Below are positions 10,032 through 20,440 of a stretch of DNA of 64,000 nt, piece after piece (within the stretch, counting starts at the first letter, position 1; each line of letters starts with the position of its first letter). The position numbers and the translations under genes are program-made. Under the pieces are notes generated by a model, which made no database searches, had not been told where the DNA came from, and was given only the letters and a program-made list of their open reading frames with translations. The stretch is from Uloborus plumipes (taxonomy: Eukaryota; Arthropoda; Arachnida; Araneae; Uloboridae), in contig JAXGGA010001175.1 in NCBI GenBank assembly GCA_038373865.1, forward strand, positions 102,045 to 166,044. Direction: 5' to 3'.

Positions 10032-11329
10032 CCGTAAAATGGGGTGTATTGGAACAGCGGGGTCATTCGGAACAAAACTTCCCGACCGTACAAAGAAATT
10101 CTTCATAAATATACTATTGGGTATTTTTCACCATGAATTTTTTTTTGTAGAAAGGTAAGATCATAGGAAGTAGGAAAAAAGTACTTTTGTCAATCTGGCA
10201 AAGCTACTGACTTCTAAGGAGGGCTGCACGTGGAATGCTAGAAAACATCACATTTTCATAGACTGCAAAACTTCATATGCATGAGCAAACTTTCTTATAT
10301 TTAAAAACTAAGAGTGGTATATTTCAATTATACATGTATCTGAACAACAGAATACCACATTAGAATTTCCATTTTTTATAAATTGTGTCATTAAAATTAA
10401 GAATTCTGAAAAATGGCATAGGAAGAAAATTTGCGGGGTCAATCGGAACACTTAGTTTTGTTGTTCCAATTCAAAGTTATTTGAAGGAAACTGTTTGAAA
10501 ATTCAAGATTCTAACCTCAATTCTTCTAATCAAGACAAGGACAGGGATTTATTACTGTTTATCCCTTCTCGTGAGCAACTAAATCTTAGAATGACAAAAA
10601 GTTGCAGATTTCAAAAGATTTTTTCTCCAGGAGACTTTTTTTTACTTAAAATACGAGGGGGAAAGTCACATAGACTTTATGTAGTAAAAGTCCAACACAC
10701 AGACAGTGATGAATAAGCGAAAAAATTTTTCATGACAATCCCCGAATTCCAGAGATTTTAAGAAACTGAAGAAAAGGCAGAGTTTATCCCAAGAGATGTT
10801 ATGAAAAAACTTAAGCCAAGTTACAATTGCTAGTTTTAAGGACAGGTACATATTTGTGGACGACATGAGTGACTTCCATTCATGCTAAATCTTTGTAATT
10901 CAATTCAAAAGAATTTCTTAAAATTACTTTTCATTTTTCATAAGTTCAAAATTATTTTGAAATTTGACAAATTCTAAACGCTTACTGGTATTGAAATTAT
11001 ACATTTATTTGACAGTAATTATCTGCTCTTATTCTCCCCTATCAATATTACTCATGTTTGTGAGACCTATTACAGCTTAAAGTGAAAAAAAAATAAAAAT
11101 TTTAACATGTGTTCCGATTGACCCCTATCAGAGGGGTGATTCGGAACACCCATAATTTCCTATATATTTTGATAATTATTGTTCAAAATGTTGTTGTCTT
11201 TGCTTGGAATATCAAAAGTAAAGCAAGACCGAAGTTTTTACCCAAAAAACCAAATTAAAAGAAAAATCTTTTAACTGCTTTTTTTTACAATCAAAGATGA
11301 AAAGTGTTCCGATTCACCCCATTTTACGG
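10032..11329 (+). mobile_element. pogo-type DNA transposon, decayed, 1.3 kb
   Basis: Terminal repeats CCGTAAAATGGGGTG (10032 on) and the exact inverse CACCCCATTTTACGG (ending 11329) are flanked by TA at 10030-10031 and 11330-11331. Subterminal words of the type GG(A)TCNATCGGAACA occur near both ends (about 10062-10074, 10437-10450, 11109-11147, 11303-11320). The middle carries a transposase C-terminal fragment. Much of the original coding region is gone. Confidence 0.8.
10495..10890 (+). pseudogene. pogo-type transposase C-terminal tail, degraded
   Basis: The open frame 10495-10716 includes SPGDFFLLKIRGGKSHRLYV, which resembles the tail of jerky/Tigger-like pogo transposases (typically GD-F-LVKF...KH-YVG-I). 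After a stop, related pieces continue in shifted frames: an EFIPRDVMKKLKP-like block, then DRYIFVDDMS near 10845-10868. These match the order expected in the family. At least two stops and a frameshift separate them. No DDE catalytic residues are present. The family call rests on this tail plus the TA-flanked ends, so it is moderately sure. Confidence 0.55.
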
Positions 11330-11331
11330 TA

Positions 11332-12265
11332 CTTATTTCATGCTAAAATGAAATTGGTGAGCCTTAAATTGATAATTCATTGTTGATCGTAATCTTTGTA
11401 GGAAAAAAATAGTTTTAATTAAAAATAACTAAGTTTTATTGCTCCTTTAATAATGTCTTAAAGGCAATGTATTAAAAACCACTAGATCTCAACATGAAGT
11501 AACAGTTATGAGTCAAAACCACTTTACACCCTTACTTCCGAATCCGGAACTATGGATTTTGAGATATTACGGGTTTTAATTCCAAACGACACAATTAATG
11601 CAAAAAAACGTTTTCAAAGATTTCTGTTCTTTTTATCGGAAACTACATTTTATTCCACCTGTTAGTACTTCAGCCAAAAATGTCCATAATAATAAAGATC
11701 TGTTCGGTACATGCTGCATTGCATTTTCAATAAACAACTCTTAAGTTATCGTTTTATGCCAAACAGGTTACACAAATACTAATATTAAATAAAAAAATTA
11801 AACAACCCCTGACCCCGATTGCCGATCTCAAAAAAAAAAAAAAAAAAAAATCTGGTCATAAAGTATTTTAAATCTAAATACATTTAATTGTTTTCTAGAG
11901 GATATGGTAAACACGGAAAAGGAAAGAGTCCTTACTAGTAAAATTTTGCTAGTCGCAAAAGCATAATAAAGAGGGAAAATTGAAAATCCTATACTAAAAT
12001 CAATTACAAGTATTTTAATAGTTAACAAATGGAAACTGGCAACAGAACATTTTAAATCATTGAGTTTTCTATCCCCGTCGGCCAACAATGACGACGGTTA
12101 CATTGTTTATGGATTTAAGCTGTAGATTTAAGCGTTAGCCACATTTGCTAAAAAACGTTATAACTCGAGTTTTACTTTACGTGGAAGTTCCAAACACATC
12201 TTATCAGACGCAGAATGCCCCCCCCCCCCCTGTTTTTTGGTACTATTATTTTAAAATTTCCAGTA
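11332..12265. other. No gene seen; AT-rich spacer
   Basis: Contains a 20-nt poly-A run near 11829 and a 13-nt poly-C run at 12218-12230. An 86-codon minus-strand frame (11828-12088) includes the translated poly-A run and has no domain, so it was not accepted. Confidence 0.5.
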
Positions 12266-12267
12266 TA

Positions 12268-13097
12268 CACTCAGGCACATTGAAAATAGCGACCCAAGAA
12301 GAAAGCATCGGATTGAAATGAAATTTAATACACATAATGATATAGATGAGAGATTCACTTGATCTCAAAATCAAGACAATTGAACGAATACAGGGTGTGC
12401 AAGGACACAAATACAGAGCAACTTCAATAGCGCGTTGGACCACCTCTAGCTGCAATACATGCCGCCACACAGTCCGGCATTGAGTTGATTAGACGCCTGA
12501 TGTTGTCCTGAGGCAGATGGGCCCACAAATTTGTAACAGCCAACTCCAAATCACGCACATAGTGACACGATGGCATCTGACGTTTTAGCTGATCCCACAC
12601 ATGCTCTATAGGGGATAAGTCGGGGGAGCGGGCCGGCCATGGAAGAGTCTGAAAATGACGTAGGAAGTCTTGAGCAACTCTTGCTGTATGCGGACGAGCA
12701 TTATCTTGCTGGAAAATTGCCCCTGGGAGACCATTTAGGAAAGGTCCTATATGGGGTCGAAGAATATCATCAACGTAACGTTGGCCGGTTAAGTTTCCAC
12801 GCATCACAATTAGATTGGACCGGCTATCATAGGATATGGCCCCCCAGACCATTACACCAGCTGTGCGGGCAGTGGGACGTAGAACAGTGTGGGAGGAATT
12901 GTACCGCTCACCTGGACGCCTCCACACCCCTACACGGTTATCATCAGTCCCTAAAACAAACCGAGACTCATCACTAAACACAACTTTTTGCCAATCTGTG
13001 ACATTCCACATTGATCTGGCTTGGCAACACTGTAGACGCAGTCGGTGATCAATCCGACGATTTCTTCTTGGGTCGCTATTTTCAATGTGCCTGAGTG
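12268..13097 (-). mobile_element. Tc1-family element, 830-bp internal deletion derivative
   Basis: Both ends read CACTCAGGCACATTGAAA inward and stay identical for about 37 bp (similar for about 50). They are flanked by TA at 12266-12267 and 13098-13099, the Tc1/mariner target duplication. Between them on the minus strand lies the catalytic half of a Tc1 transposase. An intact Tc1 element is 1.2-1.7 kb, so about half is missing, all from the transposase 5' end. The terminal repeat is joined directly to mid-gene sequence. Confidence 0.85.
12424..13097 (-). pseudogene. Tc1-like transposase, N-terminally truncated (DDE domain intact)
   Basis: This is a cut-and-paste transposase. The frame is open from the terminal repeat through RRIDHRLRLQCCQARSMWNV and the first usable ATG (13009-13011), and stops at 12424-12426. 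The catalytic triad is visible: D in VVFSDESRFVLG, D in FQQDNARPHTARV, E in SPDLSPIEHVWDQL. It ends with GGPTRY, the usual C-terminus. The paired helix-turn-helix region (about 120 residues) is absent, so it cannot bind its ends. The second D and the E are separated by 32 residues, not the usual 34, because the loop before LPWPARSPD is short. The 195-codon frame from the ATG has no stops, so the deletion may be recent. Confidence 0.85.
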
Positions 13098-13099
13098 TA

Positions 13100-14477
13100 T
13101 ATTCACTTCCAAAATCGCGAAAAAGTTTTAATGGCTTTTAACTAATATCTTTGTTAATTAACGTCCGAAGACACAACCTAGCCAAGAACACTCTCGATCA
13201 CTTTACCTTTAAAAAAAAATCAACATCGGACCTTCCGTTTAGCCTGTACGGTACCACAGACAGATACACAGATCGACAGATGCACAAAATACGTCAAACT
13301 AGCAACTCCCTTCCTCGTTGAGTCAGCTCAGGGGTTAGAAATGTTATAATCTTTCGTCACACTACCACAAAACACAGTACGTAATATTCTATGTTAAGCA
13401 TCTAGTATACCTTACACCCTTTACAATATCAGTGTTTTTCTTCTACCATCCATTGAGCATTTAGAATTGAATAAGCATTAATCATCTTCTTATGACTTAT
13501 TTTAAAATTTATTTCCTATTTAGTTGCAGCCAAAACGCATAAAACACATGAATACTTTATTAAACTTATTGTTCCATAGATATTTTCAATTTAGCTTTAC
13601 CATTAAAATATGCTAATAACGTATATGGAAACCAAAACAGAATTTCTCCATTCATATTTCATTTGATTTCGATGCAAAATAATTTTCTCGCTGGAAAAGC
13701 CTTTTAAAAATTCAAAGCGAGCGTCGTTTTTTCATTAAGTATTTATAACCCAGTATTCCTTAAACTTATTATCTTCAAACTACATTTCTAAAATATGTTT
13801 TTTCTGAAATCCTAAAAGGTATATACAGTTTTTCTTTCTCGATTTATCTTGAAAGCTGAATATTTTAAGAACATAATTCTTTCGGTAGTTACAAACAAAT
13901 AAAATTCTGCCACAAACATAACTAAAATTTAAATCGTACTTGTTTACGAACATGAAAAGACTTTTGACGGTCTTAAAAGTACGACAATAAAGAATTTATA
14001 GAAACATTTTTAAAAATATTTATTAAGTAAATAAGGATATAATTAATTACGTAAATTAAAAATTAATTTATATTTTTCCTGCTTCTTATTGTAAAGTAAG
14101 AATATCTGTATAGAGAAACACCATGAATTAAAAGACCACGGCATTTTAATTCAAATAGTTAATAAAATAATAATAATAATGAATTAAACTTTTATCAGTT
14201 GATACTGCTATAGTTGCAGCTGTACAATTTTGTATAAGTAGCGCTGTTCGTAATACATAATTAATAATGTCTCTAATCACTTGCCCTTTTTATAATTGAA
14301 TATTAAATAAAAGATATAAATAAATATATTTTCTTAATATAGTGATTTTTAAATCCCATCCTTACTTAATAACTAAGCTTTACTTTCTTACGGACAAAAA
14401 TTATACTATTCATATGTCAAGCAATTTTTAAGTTCCAAAGTTTTTCTTTCTTTGAGTATGCATTTCAATTCATTTTT
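13100..14477. other. No gene seen; very AT-rich
   Basis: No domain-bearing ORF, repeat family or RNA gene was recognised. Contains a short (AAT)n run near 14165. Confidence 0.5.
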
Positions 14478-14548
14478 AGCCCACTTTCCCGTTAAAAATA
14501 AAAGAAAGACGAAAAAAGTATTAAAAGTAGCTTAATGCATCTAAAAAA

Positions 14549-14620
14549 TATCGCCAAGTCCAAAAAATATCGCCAAGTTAAAAAAAATATCGCCAAGTCC
14601 AAAAAATATCGCCAAGTTAA
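14549..14620. repeat. Four tandem ATATCGCCAAG units
   Basis: The motif AAAAATATCGCCAAGT recurs at 17-20-bp spacing. The same array occurs at 41921-41996. Related words (ATATCGCCAA, CTTGGCGA) appear at about 25700-25805 inside the Helitron. Confidence 0.85.
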
Positions 14621-14751
14621 AAAAATAAAGAGGTAAAATGAATATCGAAAAATTAAAAATTTGAAAGTAGGGTATTGAGATGGGGAATTTGTGTGTCGGT
14701 CGGTCTATCGGTCGGTCTGTCGGTCGTTCGGTCTGTCTGCCCCCCCCCCCC

Positions 14752-15610
14752 AATAACTTTTGAATGAACATTCCGATTTGGATAAACTTTTTTTTGTTGG
14801 AAAGATCTCGGCGAGTACAGCTCATTCCCATATTTGATTTTTTGATTTGAACAATTTTTGGTTCAACTTTGAGTCGTTCAAACAACCGGTCCCGCGATAC
14901 TAACTTTTGAATGAACAGTCCGATTTGAACAAACTTTTTTTTGTTCGAAAGATCTTTTCAAGGATACTTCATTCCCGTATCTACATTTTCGATTTGAACA
15001 ATTTTTCGTTCAACATTGAACCGTTCAAACAAGCTGTCACCCCTAATAACTTTTGAGTGAACAGTCCGATTTAAACAATTTTTTTTTTCGAAGCATCTCG
15101 GCAAGGATACTTTATTACCGTATTTAAATTTTAAATTTGAACATTTTTGGTTCAACATTGAACCGTTCAGGCAACCTTTCCCCACCTAATAACTTTTAAG
15201 TGAGCCGTCCGAATTGAATAAACTTTTTTTTTTGTTCGAAAGATCTTATCAAGAATACTTCATTCCCGTATCTACATTTTCGATTTGAACGATTTTTCGT
15301 TCAAGATTGAATCGTTCAAACAAGCTCTCACCCCTAATAACTTTTGAGTGAACAGTCCGATTTAAACAAACTTTTTTTTGTTCGAAAGATCTCGGCAAGG
15401 ATACTTCATTACCGTATTTAAATTTTCAATATGAACATTTTTCGTTCAACATTGAACCGTTCAAGCAACCTTTCTCCACCTAATAACTTTTAAGCGAACC
15501 GTCTGAATTTAATAAACTTTTTTTGTTCGAAAGATCTCGGAGAGACTCATTCCCATATTTCACTTTTCAATTTGAACCATTTTTCGTTCAATGATGAACC
15601 GTTCAGAAAT
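14752..15610. repeat. Six tandem units of about 147 bp
   Basis: Each unit runs from AATAACTTTTGA(G)TGAAC through TTGTTCGAAAGATCT, ATACTTCATT and ATTTGAACAATTTTTCG to ATTGAACCGTTCAA. Unit starts are near 14752, 14900, 15046, 15188, 15336 and 15480. Variation between units is a few percent to about 15%. The minus strand is partly open, giving a 49-residue periodic translation, but with stops between units. It is therefore treated as noncoding. Confidence 0.85.
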
Positions 15611-16375
15611 TTTTTTAACATGAGCGCCTACTGGGAAATTTAAATTGAATGTTGATTCTGAACTTAAAGGAGGATTTCTTTCAAACTGACTTTATAAGAG
15701 AACGGTTTTGATAAAAAATGTATGTTAAGTACTTTTCTGAAAAATCTTCTGTGAGGACTCTGATTCCGACTCCCACTCCGCAAACATGGCGGAAATGCAG
15801 GCTCAGAAAAAAATGACTGACTGGGCAGACGATTTTTTGTTTATTTATTCATTTTTTTTTTGTTTAATTAATTATTATTATTTTTATTTTTTTTTTTTTT
15901 TTGCAGACGATATTTTTTTTATTACAAAAATTGTTCATTCACTAGAGCATTTTACTCTTTATTTATATTTATTAACTGGCAACGGATTAAAAGTAAAATT
16001 CGAGACATTTTATTAACGAACGAGGTTTTTTTTCTTTCTTTGATAAAATGTGTTTTGATGATCTTTGTGCTTTTATTTTATTTTTTTTTCTTTTGAAAAC
16101 GATGGTGAAATTTTTCTACGGAAGAACTATAATAGTTACATTCTTTAAAAGGTGCGACAAAACTTTATTTACTCGTTTATTTACTTTTTACGTGTCCATT
16201 TCATCTGATGAGAGGGGTATATTTTGCTTTTAGAAATCAGCTTTAAGTGCTATAAAGGTATGTTTGACATAATTTTCAGTTTCAGATATTCAAGAGAATA
16301 TTGATTAGATGCTAGAATGTCGATGTCGATGTACGGGAAAGTAGGCTCGTTTAGTTCTTGACAGAACTTCTTGTT

Positions 16376-17212
16376 CAGCTTTGTTCTTCAGACAAACAAC
16401 AATAAAAAAAAAAATACATGTGTCGAAACACATCTTAAAAGTTTTACTTTTGAATCCATTCTGGTTTTGAATTATAGTTTTTAATGATGTACGTATCTTA
16501 GATTCCCAATTTTATGTGGTATTAATCTTTCATGAAAATACTTGATACAGATTGCTTTGATTGGATATAAGTTTACCAATCATTGGTAAATGAAGTTTTT
16601 TTGTGGTTTAGTAAAATTTTTTAATTAGAAAATAAAAGCTCTGTTAATAAATGATTTATTGTGAATTGCTGCTTTTTTCAGCTGACTGTAGTATCAAATA
16701 AATAAATAAAGAAAGCAAGAAAGAAATTGGTGAAAAATTATTATTTTAAAATTAATTCAAGAAGAAAAAGTCACGGAAAAGACTTAGTTTCTCACATAAC
16801 ATCATTTAAACTACAAAAATTAATGGTAAGAAACAATTATAATTTGTTAAACATTAAGTACGTATGGTCGCTTTAGTTCAGTGATGATCAACTCCTTTTA
16901 CACAAGGGCCGCACTTCATATTAAGATGACTTTAGCAGGCCAGAACGTATATAAAATGTAAACATATTTGTTTTTGTCCCTAGATATATTGCTCCTCTGA
17001 AATGTTGATGTCCGACATTGGTAATGTTTACACTTTCTTGGGTAATAAGAAAGTTCTGCGAATCTGAGCAGGAACCCTTTTGCGAAAAGACTACTAAAGT
17101 AACAAAATTCAATTCGGCCCCAATCACCCTTTCATATTACAAGAAAAGTAGGTAAACATTGGTTAAGTCGAAAGTTATCTTCTTTGAGGAGCACTATAAC
17201 ATGGAAAAGAAT
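16376..17212. other. No gene seen; AT-rich spacer
   Basis: No coding domain or repeat was recognised. Confidence 0.5.
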
Positions 17213-17214
17213 TA

Positions 17215-18710
17215 GTCCGTGGAGTTAGTGCAAACATATTTCACTTCCGGATACCAGTCGGAAATTTTATGTGGAGCTTAAATTCATATAGGAGGACAAA
17301 AAAACGCCGGGAGATACTTGATCAGAGGTCATTCCGTGATGACGTCATCAAAATGGCCGCTTTTACAGGTAAATACGTTTGTTTAACTCCCCCTAAAACT
17401 CCATCATAGATTCAAATATTGCGAAACTCAAATATATCATCTGAAAGCTCTTTAAAAGAGCTATCTAGAAAAATTTAATTTGTCTTTCTAAGGTCAAGGG
17501 CCCGCCTGTAATAACGTCATCAAAATGGCCACTTTTACAGGTAAATACGTTTGTTTAACTCCCCCTAAAACTCCATCATAGATTCAAATATTACAAAACT
17601 CAAATATATCATCTGAAAGCTCTTTAAAAGAGCTATTTAGAAAGATTGAATTTTTCTTTCTAATTTTAAGGGCCCACCTGTGATGACGTCATCAAAATGG
17701 CCGCTTTTACATGTAAATACGTTTGTTTAACTCCCCCTAAAACTCCATCATAGATTCAATTATTGTAAAACTCAAATATATCATCTGAAAGCTCTTTAAA
17801 AGAGCTATTTCGAAAGATTTAATTTTTCTTTCTGAGGTCAAGGATCCACCTGTAATGACGTCATCAAAATGGCCTCAAATGACGTCATCACAGGTGGGCC
17901 CTTGACCTTAGAAAGAAAAATTAAATCTTTCTGGATAGCTCTTTTAAAGAGCTTTTAGATGTTATATTTGAGTTTTGCAATATTTGAATCTATGATGGAG
18001 TATTAGGGGGAGTTAAACAAACGTATTTACCTGTAAAAACGGCCATTTTGATGACGTCAGTACAGGTGGGACCTTGACCTCAGAAAGAAAAATTAAATCT
18101 TTCTAAATAGCTCTTTTAAAGAGCTTTCAGATGATATATTTGAGTTTTGAAATATTTGAATCTATGATGGAGTTTTAAGCAGTTAAACGAACGTATTTAC
18201 CTGTAAAAGCGGCCATTTTGATGACGTCATCACAGGTGAGCCTTTGACCTCAGAAAGAAAAATTAAATCTTTATAAATAGATCTTTTAAAGCGCTTTCAG
18301 ATGATATAGTTGAGTTTTGAAATATTTAAATCTATGATGGAGTTTTATGAGGAATTAAACAAACATATTTACCTGTAAAAGCGGCCATTTTGATGACGTA
18401 ATTACAGGTGGGCCCTTGACTTCAGAAAGAAAAATTAAATACTTCTAAATAGCTCTTTTAAAGAGCTTTCAGATGATACATTTGAGTTTTGCAATATTTT
18501 AATTAATGATGGAGTTTTAAGCAATTAAACGAAAGTATTACCTGTAAAAGCGGCCATCTTGATGACGTTATCACGGGAGGTCATGACCCCTGATGAAGTG
18601 TCTCCCGGCGGTTTTTTGTTCTTATATATGTACATAAGCTCTGTACCAAATTTCACACTGGTATCCGGAAGTGAAATATTTCGGCTGTTTTTGTCGCTAA
18701 CTCCACAGAC
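17215..18710. mobile_element. 1.5-kb foldback element with inverted tandem arrays
   Basis: The ends GTCCGTGGAGTTAG (17215 on) and CTAACTCCACAGAC (to 18710) are flanked by TA, as for Tc1/mariner-type MITEs. Inward, both arms share TTTCACTTCCGGATACCAG and a CGCCGGGAGA block. Then come three direct ~170-bp units (starting near 17338, 17513, 17690) plus a partial unit, a turn-round point near 17875, and four inverted units (near 18030, 18205, 18380, 18545). Each unit contains ATGACGTCATCAAAATGGCC and an AGAGCTCTTT-type segment. No ORF with a domain. Non-autonomous. Confidence 0.85.
17340..18229. promoter_or_regulatory. Six perfect CRE octamers (TGACGTCA) within the foldback repeats
   Basis: Exact TGACGTCA occurs at 17340-17347, 17694-17701, 17856-17863, 17880-17887, 18052-18059 and 18222-18229. 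One-base variants occur near 17513, 18393 and 18562. The palindromic octamer is the consensus for CREB/ATF bZIP factors. In most units it is followed by AAAATGGCC, which resembles a YY1-type core. The sites are seen directly; use in the cell is inference. Confidence 0.5.
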
Positions 18711-19099
18711 TAAATGATGGAAAATTACAGGCCAAGAACTGTTGCCATCACTGCTAACATTTATTTCAACAATACAAATTTTCAGCAATCGTTCTTATAA
18801 TACCGAATTGAGATGATCTACTGTTTCGAAAGCTTCCAGAACATAGTTTTCGATTTAAAATGTCGAACAGAAAAACGGGCTGCATGCTGCCAGTGAGCTA
18901 TAAGTTGGGCACCACTGCTCTTCAATATTAAGACATCTTCAGAAAGTGTGATTTTGAGACTTCTATGTAGATATTAGAGTAAGTAGTAAGTGTAATTTGG
19001 TACATTTAGAGTAATTCATGTTTTATGTCTTGCATTATATAGTATAAAATTTTAAACATTGTATATGTGTCTCTTTCGAATATGTTTTTAAAATTTTAG

Positions 19100-19690
19100 A
19101 AGTTTTCTGTCCGTTGTACTTTAGGCAACTTTAGTTTTGGCACTTCTTTATCTTTTTTACGATATTATTGTTTGGCACAGTATATCCTATTAAGGCTCTT
19201 GCGCCAAAAAACTGAATACAATCAACCAACCACTTCATCAGACAGTATTGCATATTCCTTCTGATTGTACGAATTTTAATCATATTTGATTAAAATTCTT
19301 TTATCATTGTCTTCCATATTTGAAGAAATTGTTGGGGCATACCCCCCCCCCCCAATTAACTCTTCCCCTTCAGGAGATTGGTTTTTGTCTTCAATACGTC
19401 CTTATGTCCTGTTTTCGTCTCGTCTTCATGTCATTACTTAAGTCGTTTTTTTAATTTTTCTCAGACGTTTTCCTCAGAGAGTTATTTTGGTATGTTTTTC
19501 TAAATTCAAACCTTCGTTTCTGTATATATTTCGCCAAACTTTTTCAAAGCTCCAGAAGTTTTACGTTCCTTAGATCTTAAACAATGTCACTTTTTTCCAC
19601 TTTAAAAAACGTTTGGAACAGTATTACCCTGTTTAGGCTTCTGTGCCAAAAAAAAAAAAAAAAAAAACAATAGAACCAACCAACCATGCT
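19100..19690 (+). repeat. Two SINE-like 3' tails in tandem
   Basis: TTTGGCACAGTATATCCT...GCGCCAAAAAA then CAATCAACCAACCA (about 19172-19232) is repeated as TTGGAACAGTATTACCCT...GTGCCAAAA(n)CAA..ACCAACCAACCA (about 19612-19688). The pattern of conserved block, A-run and CAACCAACCA resembles retroposon 3' ends. No tRNA-like head is visible upstream, so both are 5'-truncated or belong to another non-autonomous class. Confidence 0.5.
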
Positions 19691-20440
19691 TCATCTAGAT
19701 CTATATGCTGAGTTCCAACTTTTTCACTTTCTTGTTTCATTTTTATTAACACATTTTCTGAATTACTGTGAGAAAAACAAATGAGCACTTTCAACATGTC
19801 TCAGTAGTGAACTAGAGTGCTAAAGCGGCTATATAATCTGGAAATATTCTTTTGCATTGTGAATAGCAGGTGTTGTTCTACCATCTGTCTCGGATTTACT
19901 CCCTTCAGGTTCGGAGTAAAAAATTTGCTACTGGTAATACTCGAGTATTCTGAAGATCTTTCCTCCCAAGAGTTATAGAAGTGTTAAAGGGGGGATCCAA
20001 TCTTCCTCTAGGATCGCTTATATTGCCGTGCTAAGCACAAAAGTCGCATCTGGACTTTTTAACAAAATTGAGTTATTGCCACCAGGTGGCTCTCTGTGAC
20101 GTATTTTACCTAAATACAATGTTTTATGGTTATTTGAGGTCGGGGAATATTTCTTAAAAAATTCTGAAAAAAAGTTTCATCTGAATCAAATACATGGTGG
20201 CGCAAAACTTTAAAGAGTTATATCTCAGTTTGAGCTCGACTGCAGATACCACTTTTGCGCTTCGCACGGCAGTATAGCTCTTACATTTGAAACTGTAAAA
20301 AAAAAAAAAAAAAAACTCTGAATCTTTCAACAAAACTTTCTCCACTTTCTTTTAATATTGTAAGTTAAAATTGATTTTATACTAATTCAACATGTGTTAA
20401 AGCAAAATCACAGAATTATAATATTAAATTTAAATATCAC
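19691..20440. other. No gene seen
   Basis: AT-rich with a poly-A run near 20297. The CTCF-like motif at 20079 is listed separately. Confidence 0.5.
20079..20090 (+). promoter_or_regulatory. CTCF-like motif
   Basis: CCACCAGGTGGC fits the CTCF core CCASYAGRKGGC at every position and also contains an E-box CAGGTG. Adding the preceding G gives the odd palindrome GCCACCAGGTGGC. A single motif occurs by chance in long DNA, so this is only a candidate. Confidence 0.3.

Larger units (their letters stand above)
14478..16347. mobile_element. 1.87-kb repeat family, copy A
   Basis: The first of two full copies in the window (other at 41857-43718). It begins AGCCCACTTTCCCGT and ends with the near-inverse ACGGGAAAGTAGGCT, giving 15-bp terminal inverted repeats. 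Homology between copies runs on about 28 bp past the right repeat, through the hairpin AGTTCT-TGAC-AGAACT. The order inside is four ATATCGCCAAG units, a CGGT/CTGT-rich stretch with a poly-C run (14740-14751), six ~147-bp tandem units (about 14752-15610), then unique sequence with CAAACATGGCGGAAATGCAG and T-rich tracts. No transposase. Superfamily unassigned. Confidence 0.75.

Noticed and set aside
12639..13048. Plus-strand frames of 112 and 70 codons
   Set aside because: Antisense shadows of the Tc1 transposase on the minus strand.
14549..14620. A CRISPR array, from the short regular repeats
   Set aside because: Units are contiguous and A-rich with no unique spacers, and the DNA is eukaryotic. 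No other candidate array was seen.
14541..15185. Minus-strand frames with a 49-residue periodic repeat
   Set aside because: They are translations of the 147-bp tandem units. Stops fall between units, and copy B does not preserve one long frame.
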